Source: Kiritimatiellales bacterium (GTDB taxonomy: Bacteria > Verrucomicrobiota > Kiritimatiellia > Kiritimatiellales > Pontiellaceae). Taken from it: DNA of 12,559 nt. The DNA lies in contig JAIPIO010000100.1 of assembly GCA_021734595.1 (NCBI GenBank), forward strand, positions 1 through 12,559, in the 5' to 3' direction. Numbering within the stretch: position 1 is the stretch's first letter; every line of letters starts with the position of its first letter. Positions 5,901-12,559 of this stretch are shown piece after piece. The position numbers and the translations under genes were made by a program. The notes under the pieces are model-generated. The model was not told where the DNA came from. It saw nothing but the letters and a program-made list of their open reading frames with translations, and did not search any database.

Positions 5901-6722
5901 CTACTGATCGAGTTGTTGGCAAGCAGGACAAAAGGTGGTTCCGCGCTGGGCAACAACGGTTTTTTCAAGAGCGGTACCGCATCGGTCACACGGTTTTCCT
6001 CCGCGGCCATAGGCCTTGACCTGCTCACGATGACCACCCGAGTCCCCTGCTACATCGCGATAGTTGGTTTTCCCATCGCCCAGCGAGGTGCCGCGATTGC
6101 GCACGCCAATCGTCAAAACATGCCGGATGGCCTTGAACAGCCTATCCAGTTCGTCATCGCCGAGCGAATCCGACAACCGTTCCGGATGGATCTGCGCTTC
6201 CCATAATGCTTCGTCCGCGTAGATGTTGCCCAGTCCCGCCACAATCGACTGGTCGAGGATCAGCGGTTTGATCATTCGGTGGCGCGCCCGCATCGCCGCA
6301 CGGAAATACTTCTTCGTAAACCGCTGCGTCAGTGCGTCTGGACCAAGTTTGCCGAGAATTATTTGTGGATCATCCACCAGCTTCCAGCGGCCGAACTTGC
6401 GCGTATCGCGGTAGTACAGCGTCAGCCCATCGGACAGCTTCAGCACCAAACGGTCGTACAAACCGGGCGTCATCGAACAGCTTCCGGACATCCGCAGATG
6501 GATCATAATGGTTTTGCCGGAACTGAGCGAAAACATCATCCACTTCCCGACCCTGGAAATTTTGTCAATCGTTGTTCCGCGAACCTGCCGTGAAAAGGAC
6601 GCCACCGGGAGCGGCTCCACCGTCCGCGCCCAATTAACCTTCACCGAAAGGATTTCCTTTCCCTCGACACCACGGGCGCGCAGCTGCCGCGCAATGGTTT
6701 CAACCTCAGGAAGTTCCGGCAT
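5901..6722 (-). CDS. mutM: bifunctional formamidopyrimidine-DNA glycosylase / AP lyase
   Basis: Removes 8-oxoguanine and formamidopyrimidines from DNA and nicks the abasic site in base excision repair. The 273-residue length is normal. The catalytic N-terminus MPELPEVETIAR is intact (P2 nucleophile, E3), K60 lies in the conserved GKWM, and IHLRMSGS is the usual intercalating-loop region. The helix-two-turn-helix region reads IVAGLGNIYADEALW, and TSLGDGKTNYRDV follows in the usual place. A C-terminal zinc finger has C245, C248, C265 and C268. The start is fixed by the obligatory MPELPE, with GGAG 7 bases upstream. It lies 36 bases downstream of the sulfatase gene on the same strand, so the two may share a transcript, though no functional link is apparent. 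With peroxiredoxin next door, oxidative damage is a shared theme, probably by chance. Confidence 0.97.
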   Translation of the reverse strand: MPELPEVETIARQLRARGVEGKEILSVKVNWARTVEPLPVASFSRQVRGTTIDKISRVGKWMMFSLSSGKTIMIHLRMSGSCSMTPGLYDRLVLKLSDGLTLYYRDTRKFGRWKLVDDPQIILGKLGPDALTQRFTKKYFRAAMRARHRMIKPLILDQSIVAGLGNIYADEALWEAQIHPERLSDSLGDDELDRLFKAIRHVLTIGVRNRGTSLGDGKTNYRDVAGDSGGHREQVKAYGRGGKPCDRCGTALEKTVVAQRGTTFCPACQQLDQ

Positions 6723-6758
6723 TCAGGTTCTCCGATCCGCGTGAAGTAGTTGATGTCA

Positions 6759-9700
6759 TCATGGCACTAGTTCGAAGTCAAATCGCATAAAGAATTGGTC
6801 GGAGGGTTGTGACGAACGGAGTTCAACATCGATCGAACCGTCCGGTTGCACGTTTTCCTCAATCCCAATATGAGGCGCGGATGCCTGGTAAGGTGTTCCC
6901 GTCACACTTTGACCTACCACGCCGAAACCGGTGATCAGGTTGGTCGCCCCTTGGATGCTGACGGTTAGATCTGTTGCATCCGGATTGCGTTTGAACCAAA
7001 CGACCGGATTGCTGCCGGTGGTCGCAAACCGATAGGCTGAACGGACATCGTTCGAATTGGGATTCATATCCAGCCCGTATTCCGACAATGTGAAAAGCGA
7101 GTCTCCATCCACATCACGCAATGCTCCGCTTTTCAGTTCATTTTCCCAATCTCGTTCAAAGTGCTCCTGCTTCCAGTGGACAAAGGGCGGCGGTACGGCA
7201 TCATTATCGCGATAATCCGGGATGCCGTCCCTGTCGGAATCGATCAGGTCTTCCTGGAACAAACCGGCTTCGGAGAAATCCGAAACTCCGTCATTGTCCG
7301 AATCGGTATCCAGATAATCCGGCGTCAAATCGCCGTCCGTATCGGGCGGAGGCGGCGAAGAGGAATCCAGCAAAACCACCGAAGTAACATGAATGTAATA
7401 ATTGCTGCTGTCAGAAAAGAGGCTGGAATGATTGTTGCTGCAAAACAGGTCGCCTTGCACGGCACCATTGGCGGTGATGAGCTGGGTGAGGTTGGTCGTA
7501 CCCTGCAGCTCGTATCCGGCCCGTACTTTGTAAAACAGCGTACCGTCGCTCATCAGCGCCGTAGAGCCGTTGGACCCGTTGGTGATCACCACGCCGTTGG
7601 TCCCCGCCAGCAAATCGGCGACCGCGGAGAAGCGCACCACTTCATTCGCGGCATAGGCCGTGCTGTCCGCCCCGCCGGCAGCCGACGAAAGATGCAGGTA
7701 GTAATAGGTGCCGTCGCTCATCAGGGCCCGTGCATTCGGTCCCGCGAACAGGGTTCCGAGATTGGCTGCCGCACCTCCAAAGCCGAAGTCAGGAGAAGCC
7801 CATAAGTCCCCTGCGCCGTCCAGCCGATAGGTTTGCACCCCGTCGGACATTGCTGCAACGGTATCGGCGAACCCGTTACCAACCCGCTGGGCATTGCGTC
7901 CTGCCACCAGATCCAAGACACTGCTGAAACGAAGCAGGTCGTAAGCCTCCGCAAAACTGGGAGCCCCGCCCGGATCCCCGCGCTCGATCACATCGGCAAT
8001 GCCATCTGAATCGCTGTCAGTGGCGTCACCTACTTTGCTGACGTAAACATAGTAGGCGCCCTTTAGCACATTGCTTGAACCATCCAGCAATGCCGCTTCC
8101 AGCGTGGTCTGCGGCCCCGATGGAACATCCATCTCAAATACCGACATGGCATCGCCGGGAGTGATCGGCTGAACCGCTTCTCCCACTCCGGCAATGGCCA
8201 GGCGAGTATTAACGGTGGGAACCACGGTTCCCGCACCGTTCGCATCGAGTCCATCCAGGGCTCCTCCATCCTCCCGTGCCCAGCGCCGGAGCTCGAAGCG
8301 GTAGCGACCGACCCGGTCAAAGCGCACTGCAGATGTACGCGAGCCGTCATTGGCACTCCTGATGGTTCCCTGACTCCACGGCGAACTGTTTTCCCCGATC
8401 CAACTGTGAGCATGGAGTATATTATCCGTCACGGGGCCCATGACGAAAGGAGGATAGTCCGATCCCTGCGCCAGCAGATCCGACCACAACGCGTCGTAGT
8501 CCGTTGACAGCTCCGTTACGACCGGCGCATGGGCGGCAATAACGTCGTTGGTTTCTCCCCGGTCGACGAGAAAGTCATATAACTCCAGGGCATCGCCATC
8601 ATTCGCACGGATGAGCCGCCACTTGTGCGCAATGGCACCGCCGCCGACTTCATCCTTCAGAATACATGTATTGCGCCATTTAACAAGATTGGCCTGCCGT
8701 TGCGAGTCGACCACCAATGTGCGCTCCGTCGGAACATGGGCAGGATTCTGGAGCATCTCCCTAAGACTGATTCCATGTAGCGGTTGACCTCCGGCAGGTT
8801 TCGACAGTCCAAACAGATCCATAAAGGTGGGAAACAGATCCATGCAGGCTGTCAACGAAGCCACATCCCGGGCCGATGCCGCTGATCCACCAATCCCTCC
8901 GTTTTTCCACCGCCAGAAACAGGGAACGTTATGACCGCCGTCATACCGGCTGCCTTTTTTGCCCCTTAGTTCGCCAAAACGCGTATTTCCTACCGTACCG
9001 TTATCCGTGAAAAAGATCAGCAGGACATCATCCTTTATGCCCAGCGAATCAAGATAGTTATCGAGTTCACCCATGTTGTCGTCAAAGTTTTCAATCAATC
9101 CGTCAAATCCCGATTTGTAACCAAACGGGGCATTATAGGGTCCGTGGGCGGCATTGGTCGGAAGATAACAGAAAAACGGTTTGTTTTCACTCAGAGCCGC
9201 GGTGATAAACTCCTTTGCCCGGTGAAACCAATAGTCCGTGCAGAAGCGATCAGCCGCCACCTGGACCCCGTCATCCAGATAAACATCAGCAGTTGTGGGG
9301 TCACCATCCCGGTCGACGCCCGAATAATAGTCATTCCCGTAGTAATCCGGTCCCTGCGAAACACCTCCACCGCCATGGACAACCGCCTTTTCAAATCCGC
9401 GATACCGCGGGGCGAAAGGATAGCCGTCACCCAGGTGCCACTTGCCGAAAATCCCGGTCTTCCAGCCATTGGCTTGAAACATTTCCGCCACGGTTTGCTC
9501 ATTCTCACGCATAAGTTCCCGACCAGCGATCGTGTGCCATACCCCGGCATAATTCAGCCGCCTCCCGGTCATCAAGGCCCCCCGGGTAGGCGAACAGGTT
9601 GGGCCCACATGAAAATCGGTAAGCCGTACACTTACGGAATGCAAGGTGTCCAGATGCGGGGTCTCCAGCGTACTGGGATACAGGACATCGATATCCCCAT

Positions 9701-9815
9701 AGCCAATATCATCGATCAGCACCAAGACGACCCCTTTTGGTACGCCACCCTGTCCAATCATGGTGCTGCTCAACAAAAAAACGGAAATCCAAACTCTAAT
9801 GCTGCTTCTCATCAT
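6759..9815 (-). CDS. secreted family S1 sulfatase with repeat and calcium-binding tail
   Basis: A 1018-residue exported formylglycine sulfatase, likely removing sulfate esters from a polysaccharide or other organic sulfate. A signal peptide covers about 1-23. The catalytic domain (about 27-440) has metal-binding DD (35-36), CSPTR (74-78) with C74 as the residue matured to formylglycine, GKWHLG (124-129), and FFTDNG followed by RGKKGSRYDGGHNVP. A beta subdomain follows to about 598. Four related segments at about 628-665, 685-709, 727-764 and 774-810 share a hydrophobic -L-AG/ANG- then MSDG-x-YY pattern. Aspartate-rich thrombospondin type 3-like repeats fill 825-872 and an EF-hand-like DVDGDSLFTLSEYG starts near 901. 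The last 80 residues resemble the beta-rich ends of Verrucomicrobia-type exported proteins. Most S1 sulfatases are about half this length. The ATG at 9815 or the next codon lacks a clear ribosome site; it starts 7 bases past the mvaD stop. The substrate cannot be assigned. Confidence 0.93.
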   Translation of the reverse strand: MMRSSIRVWISVFLLSSTMIGQGGVPKGVVLVLIDDIGYGDIDVLYPSTLETPHLDTLHSVSVRLTDFHVGPTCSPTRGALMTGRRLNYAGVWHTIAGRELMRENEQTVAEMFQANGWKTGIFGKWHLGDGYPFAPRYRGFEKAVVHGGGGVSQGPDYYGNDYYSGVDRDGDPTTADVYLDDGVQVAADRFCTDYWFHRAKEFITAALSENKPFFCYLPTNAAHGPYNAPFGYKSGFDGLIENFDDNMGELDNYLDSLGIKDDVLLIFFTDNGTVGNTRFGELRGKKGSRYDGGHNVPCFWRWKNGGIGGSAASARDVASLTACMDLFPTFMDLFGLSKPAGGQPLHGISLREMLQNPAHVPTERTLVVDSQRQANLVKWRNTCILKDEVGGGAIAHKWRLIRANDGDALELYDFLVDRGETNDVIAAHAPVVTELSTDYDALWSDLLAQGSDYPPFVMGPVTDNILHAHSWIGENSSPWSQGTIRSANDGSRTSAVRFDRVGRYRFELRRWAREDGGALDGLDANGAGTVVPTVNTRLAIAGVGEAVQPITPGDAMSVFEMDVPSGPQTTLEAALLDGSSNVLKGAYYVYVSKVGDATDSDSDGIADVIERGDPGGAPSFAEAYDLLRFSSVLDLVAGRNAQRVGNGFADTVAAMSDGVQTYRLDGAGDLWASPDFGFGGAAANLGTLFAGPNARALMSDGTYYYLHLSSAAGGADSTAYAANEVVRFSAVADLLAGTNGVVITNGSNGSTALMSDGTLFYKVRAGYELQGTTNLTQLITANGAVQGDLFCSNNHSSLFSDSSNYYIHVTSVVLLDSSSPPPPDTDGDLTPDYLDTDSDNDGVSDFSEAGLFQEDLIDSDRDGIPDYRDNDAVPPPFVHWKQEHFERDWENELKSGALRDVDGDSLFTLSEYGLDMNPNSNDVRSAYRFATTGSNPVVWFKRNPDATDLTVSIQGATNLITGFGVVGQSVTGTPYQASAPHIGIEENVQPDGSIDVELRSSQPSDQFFMRFDFELVP

Positions 9816-9822
9816 AAATCGT

Positions 9823-10818
9823 TCAGTCGATTGGGCAGATGACTTGCAGTCCGGGAAAGAACGATTTTACCAGTTTCTCAGTCTCTTCAGTAAACAGCAG
9901 TTTGAGGTTGGGGCCGGCGTCGATCGTCAGATAAACATCGAGCCCTTCGGAGCGCACCTGATGCACACGGTGGATCTGGGCGATGGTTTCGGGCTGCCAG
10001 TAGATCAGCGGCGGCCACGCCGACAGCATGGTGGCGTGCATGGCCAGTGCGTTGTTTTCGGCGGTTTTTCCAAGCATTGGAAAATCCTTGTCGGCGATGG
10101 CCAGCCGCAGCATCTCGAGATCGTCCGCCGCCTGCCGCGGCCAGCTGCGGTAGAGTTCCGAGGTTTCCACCGTCCGTTTCATGCCGGCGCGCGAGCTGAC
10201 CGGTTTCCAATCCTTGGAAATTTCGAGGATGCCGATCCGGAATTCCTTCCAATCACTGGAAATCGGCTCCGCGAACGAATCGCGCCCGTCCTTTCTTGTT
10301 CCGGCGTGCCAGCAGACAAACCCGTCATATACGGAGCGCGCGGCACTGCCGCTGCCCAGCCGTGCCAACATCGATAGCTGCTTGCGATCCAACCCCCACC
10401 CCATCAGATTGTCGAGTGCGAGCACCAGCGCCGCAAATCCCGAGGCGGACGATGCCAGCCCCGCCGCCGTCGGAATGTTGTTTGCCGTGCGCACATCGAA
10501 ATGGACATTTCCAATCATTGGAAAAAACAGCTGCAGGAATTCCAATATCCGGACCGCGAAGGTATCCTCCGGCGAAACTTCCTTGCCGTTGAGTTCGATG
10601 CGGTTCCGGTCGGCAAAACGGACTGCCGTCCGCGTGCCCAGTTTGCCGAGCGAAACCGACAGGCTGGAATTCACGGGAAGGTTCAATACGGGGTCGCGCT
10701 TGCCCCAGTATTTGCAAAGCGCAATATTCGACGGGGCGAACGCTTCGCCGCATTCGACAGGCGCCGTCCCGACGCCGCGCAGAATCTTTTTTACATATTG
10801 GGATTGTATCTCGCTCAT
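9823..10818 (-). CDS. mvaD: diphosphomevalonate decarboxylase (GHMP family)
   Basis: Uses ATP to decarboxylate mevalonate 5-diphosphate to isopentenyl diphosphate, the last step of the mevalonate pathway. The 331-residue length fits. Motifs: APSNIALCKYWGKRD (28-42) with K36 and K40, LPVNSSLSVSL (47-57), the GHMP ATP loop PTAAGLASSASGFAA (116-130), GSGSAARSVYDGF (155-167) with R161, and the catalytic aspartate D300 in TIDAGPN. These fit a true decarboxylase, but a phosphomevalonate decarboxylase cannot be excluded. The ATG at 10818 is preceded by AAGGA. No other mevalonate pathway gene is visible here. Four copies of the TTCCA-N5-TGGAA palindrome lie within this coding region and encode FPMIG, SSDWK, SKDWK and FPMLG without breaking the frame. 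The gene diverges from the carboxypeptidase gene; the 82-base gap must hold both promoters. Confidence 0.92.
   Translation of the reverse strand: MSEIQSQYVKKILRGVGTAPVECGEAFAPSNIALCKYWGKRDPVLNLPVNSSLSVSLGKLGTRTAVRFADRNRIELNGKEVSPEDTFAVRILEFLQLFFPMIGNVHFDVRTANNIPTAAGLASSASGFAALVLALDNLMGWGLDRKQLSMLARLGSGSAARSVYDGFVCWHAGTRKDGRDSFAEPISSDWKEFRIGILEISKDWKPVSSRAGMKRTVETSELYRSWPRQAADDLEMLRLAIADKDFPMLGKTAENNALAMHATMLSAWPPLIYWQPETIAQIHRVHQVRSEGLDVYLTIDAGPNLKLLFTEETEKLVKSFFPGLQVICPID
10068..10082. repeat. TTCCA-N5-TGGAA palindrome, copy 3 (inside mvaD)
   Basis: TTCCAAGCATTGGAA. The dyad extends to TTTTCCAAGCATTGGAAAA. It encodes FPMLGK of mvaD, starting at the second base of a codon. Confidence 0.8.
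10205..10219. repeat. TTCCA-N5-TGGAA palindrome, copy 4 (inside mvaD)
   Basis: TTCCAATCCTTGGAA. It encodes ISKDWK of mvaD, starting at the third base of a codon. Confidence 0.8.
10247..10261. repeat. TTCCA-N5-TGGAA palindrome, copy 5 (inside mvaD)
   Basis: TTCCAATCACTGGAA, only 42 bases from copy 4. It encodes ISSDWK of mvaD, in the same codon phase as copy 4. Confidence 0.75.
10509..10523. repeat. TTCCA-N5-TGGAA palindrome, copy 6 (inside mvaD)
   Basis: TTCCAATCATTGGAA, a near-perfect dyad. It encodes FPMIGN of mvaD, in the same codon phase as copy 3. Confidence 0.8.
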
Positions 10819-10892
10819 AAATTCCTTCTCATGCTCTGCTTCCAGCTTTGCTACACCAATCCGGTGCGAAAGGGAAGAAATAAACAGCGTTC

Positions 10893-10897
10893 AGGAG
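10893..10897 (+). promoter_or_regulatory. ribosome binding site deciding the carboxypeptidase start
   Basis: AGGAG, 3 bases before the ATG at 10901. It supports this start over the open frame that continues upstream through the mvaD region. Confidence 0.7.
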
Positions 10898-10900
10898 TGC

Positions 10901-11983
10901 ATGAAAAAAAGCAGTACCATATTAATCGCCAGCATACTCGTTATACTCCACTTGCTGGCTTTCGTTGCCCTCGTGCGGCAAAAAAACACCGGAGATTCCG
11001 CTGCGGAGATCCGGAAACCCGCACAAATCTCCGAACCGGTGCCGGAACCCGAACCCAAATCAATCCTTTCCGTCCTCGATCCCCCGCTGGAGCCGCTGGA
11101 AATCGTTTCGATGGACACCGGCAAAACCATCGTGAAGGTGGATCCTCCCGTTTCCCCCGCCGGGCATCTGCAGAAAAACCGCCCCGACCGGCGGACCGAC
11201 AAGGTCTACTCGAAACTCATCGGCGACCCCTATCAGGGTGCCATCGTGGTGGACGCCCGCACTGGACGGGTCCTTTTTGAAGACCGTGCCAGCGTATACG
11301 CCTACCCCGCCAGCGTCACCAAGCTGATGACCCTGCTGATTGTGCTCGAACAGGCCGAAGCCAAAAGAATCGCGCTCTCCGACATGGTGCGGATCACGGC
11401 GGAGGTATCAAAAATCGGCGGTTCCCAGGCCTACCTTGATCCAAAGGAAACCTTCAGCGTGGATGAAATGATCTATGCGCTGATTGTTCATTCCGCCAAC
11501 GATGCGGCCCGGGCGCTGTCACTGCACGTGGCTGGCAGCATGGATGCGTTTATCAAAATGATGAACCGGCGCGCGCGGGAAATCGGGATGAATTCCACTG
11601 TATACCACACCGACCATGGATTGCCGCCCGGCGATGGGCGGCAGCCGGACATCAGCACCGCCTACGACATCGCCCTGCTCAGCATGGAGGTCTTGAAACA
11701 CAAGGATGCGCTGCGCTACACCGGAACAGAACTGACCTATCTGCGCGACGGGAAATTCATGCTGGCCACGCGCAACGCACTGGCCAAACGGGTGGATGGC
11801 TATCCCGGCTGCGACGGCCTGAAAACCGGCTACCACAGCGCGGGCGGCTGGTCGCTTGCCGCCACTGCGGAACGCAACGGAAAACGGATCATCGCTGTGG
11901 CCCTCGGCTGCCCCGACAAAGAATCCCGCACCAAGACCGTTACCGGCCTGCTAGATCGAGGTTTCCAGGCTTTGGAAAAATAA
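10901..11983 (+). CDS. D-alanyl-D-alanine carboxypeptidase (S11 family penicillin-binding protein)
   Basis: Trims the terminal D-alanine from peptidoglycan stem peptides in the periplasm; a DacA/PBP5-like serine enzyme of 360 residues. The N-terminus MKKSSTILIASILVILHLLAFVALV has no obvious cleavage site and looks like a membrane anchor. A Pro/Glu-rich linker (about 38-100, with EPVPEPEPK) follows, and then the catalytic domain from about 108. Active-site motifs: PASVTKLMT with S138 and K141, S198-A-N200 in VHSANDAA, and K308-T-G310 in DGLKTGYHSAGG. The protein stops about 50 residues after KTG, so the C-terminal beta domain and amphipathic tail of PBP5 are absent; the N-terminal anchor may replace them. 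The start is the ATG at 10901 behind AGGAG. The frame is open another 240 codons upstream, but that part is antisense to mvaD. The last codons carry a copy of the palindrome. Confidence 0.94.
   Translation: MKKSSTILIASILVILHLLAFVALVRQKNTGDSAAEIRKPAQISEPVPEPEPKSILSVLDPPLEPLEIVSMDTGKTIVKVDPPVSPAGHLQKNRPDRRTDKVYSKLIGDPYQGAIVVDARTGRVLFEDRASVYAYPASVTKLMTLLIVLEQAEAKRIALSDMVRITAEVSKIGGSQAYLDPKETFSVDEMIYALIVHSANDAARALSLHVAGSMDAFIKMMNRRAREIGMNSTVYHTDHGLPPGDGRQPDISTAYDIALLSMEVLKHKDALRYTGTELTYLRDGKFMLATRNALAKRVDGYPGCDGLKTGYHSAGGWSLAATAERNGKRIIAVALGCPDKESRTKTVTGLLDRGFQALEK
11963..11977. repeat. TTCCA-N5-TGGAA palindrome, copy 7 (end of carboxypeptidase gene)
   Basis: TTCCAGGCTTTGGAA, encoding FQALE just before the last lysine and the stop codon, starting at the first base of a codon. 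It adjoins the T tract of the opposing terminator. Confidence 0.7.
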
Positions 11984-12012
11984 AAACGGATCGGACCTAT
12001 CCGTCCGACCCG
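11976..12012 (-). terminator. rho-independent terminator of the flotillin-like gene
   Basis: On the minus strand, CGGGTCGGAC, a 6-base loop and GTCCGATCCG form a 10-position stem with one mismatch, followed by TTTTTATTTTT. It lies between two convergent genes. In the plus direction there is no T tract, so it mainly serves the minus-strand gene. Confidence 0.75.
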
Positions 12013-12043
12013 TCTGATGTTTCCGACAAACTTTTCAGCACAC

Positions 12044-12559
12044 CTATTCGGTTGTTTCCTTCGCCGCCGCCGGTTCGTCATCGGATTTCATCTTTCCGAG
12101 GAAGTCGGGCAGATCGAGACCAATCTGTTTTGCCAGCTCGTGCATCGGCGGCAGTGCGCCCATCATGCGGGCCCCGAGATTCGCCATGCCGCCCTCTTTC
12201 CCACCGCCGTCCCAGACGATGACCTTTTCGATCGGCAGATCCTGAATGGCCTGCGCCTGGATGGTCGCGATTTCCTGCAGTTTTTCGATGAGCAGCAGCG
12301 AGGCCGCCTGATTGGCGGTCTGGCAGGCGTTGACGAGCGCTTCGTAACCCTGCGCCTTGCCATCAAGGATGGCTTTCACCCCGGCTCCTTCGGCCTTCAT
12401 CCGGGCCAGCTTGGCTTCGGCGTCACCCTGCGCAATGCGGATGGCTTTTTCCTTGGCCGCATCGGCCGCGATGATGGTCTGCTCCTTGTCGGCTTCGGCC
12501 GGCACAACGATGCTGGCGTGCAGACGTGCGGTCTCGCGGGCGGCACGGGCGTCTTCCGC
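12044..12559 (-). CDS. flotillin-like SPFH protein, C-terminal part (cut by right edge)
   Basis: The last 171 residues of a protein whose frame stays open to the window edge, so no start is visible; a GTG at 12505 is internal and not a credible start. The visible part is the Ala/Glu-rich coiled coil typical of flotillin/YqiK proteins (ETARLHASIVVPAEADKEQ, then IIAADAAKEKAIRIAQGDAE), followed by QGYEALVNACQ, a helix rich in QAQAI, IEKVIVWDGGG and an acidic tail ending KETTE. Flotillins are membrane-anchored scaffolds of lipid microdomains; the membrane hairpin and SPFH domain would lie to the right of the window. It converges on the carboxypeptidase gene and has its own terminator. Confidence 0.88.
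   Translation of the reverse strand, partial: AEDARAARETARLHASIVVPAEADKEQTIIAADAAKEKAIRIAQGDAEAKLARMKAEGAGVKAILDGKAQGYEALVNACQTANQAASLLLIEKLQEIATIQAQAIQDLPIEKVIVWDGGGKEGGMANLGARMMGALPPMHELAKQIGLDLPDFLGKMKSDDEPAAAKETTE

Noticed and set aside
5828..6037. 69-codon open frame on the minus strand beyond the end of mutM
   Set aside because: It overlaps the mutM zinc-finger region in another frame and has no ribosome site or protein-like features.
9460..9474. TTCCAGCCATTGGCT in the sulfatase gene, resembling the palindrome
   Set aside because: The right arm differs at two of five positions, so it is not counted as a copy.
10181..10900. Long in-frame N-terminal extension of the carboxypeptidase
   Set aside because: It is antisense to well-supported mvaD, and a ribosome site plus membrane anchor mark the real start at 10901.

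Overview
The window reads as chromosomal DNA of a free-living, probably anaerobic or marine Gram-negative bacterium. A large secreted sulfatase with a C-terminal calcium-binding tail, together with the overall base composition, suggests the Planctomycetes-Verrucomicrobia group, most likely Kiritimatiellota. That placement is inference from gene style; there is no rRNA or other marker here to prove it.

Layout: at the left edge the 3' end of an unidentified plus-strand gene (2-148) converges on a minus-strand block. Read in transcription order (right to left), that block is nadC (NAD synthesis), a GxxExxY-family gene, coaX (CoA synthesis) and a secreted alpha-toroid protein whose start lies 2 bases beyond the coaX stop. 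The GxxExxY gene is much AT-richer than its neighbours and is bounded by a 25-bp inverted repeat with one mismatch. The repeat lies within a few bases of the coaX start codon on one side and of the nadC stop codon on the other. This looks like a small inserted cassette that split an NAD/CoA cofactor operon, and it is the most unusual thing in the window. To the right lie an AI-2E family permease, a 2-Cys peroxiredoxin with a clear terminator, mutM (DNA repair), a 1018-residue sulfatase and mvaD (mevalonate pathway), all on the minus strand. A plus-strand D,D-carboxypeptidase (peptidoglycan remodelling) diverges from mvaD and converges on a flotillin-like gene cut by the right edge.

A second signal runs across the gene boundaries. 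A 15-bp palindrome, TTCCA-N5-TGGAA, occurs seven times: twice between the permease and peroxiredoxin genes, four times inside mvaD and once at the end of the carboxypeptidase gene. The coding copies fall in all three codon phases, so the sequence is being kept or spread at the DNA level and not for the peptide it encodes. About 0.012 copies would be expected by chance in a window of this length with equal base frequencies.

No tRNA, rRNA, CRISPR array, transposase or integrase gene was seen.
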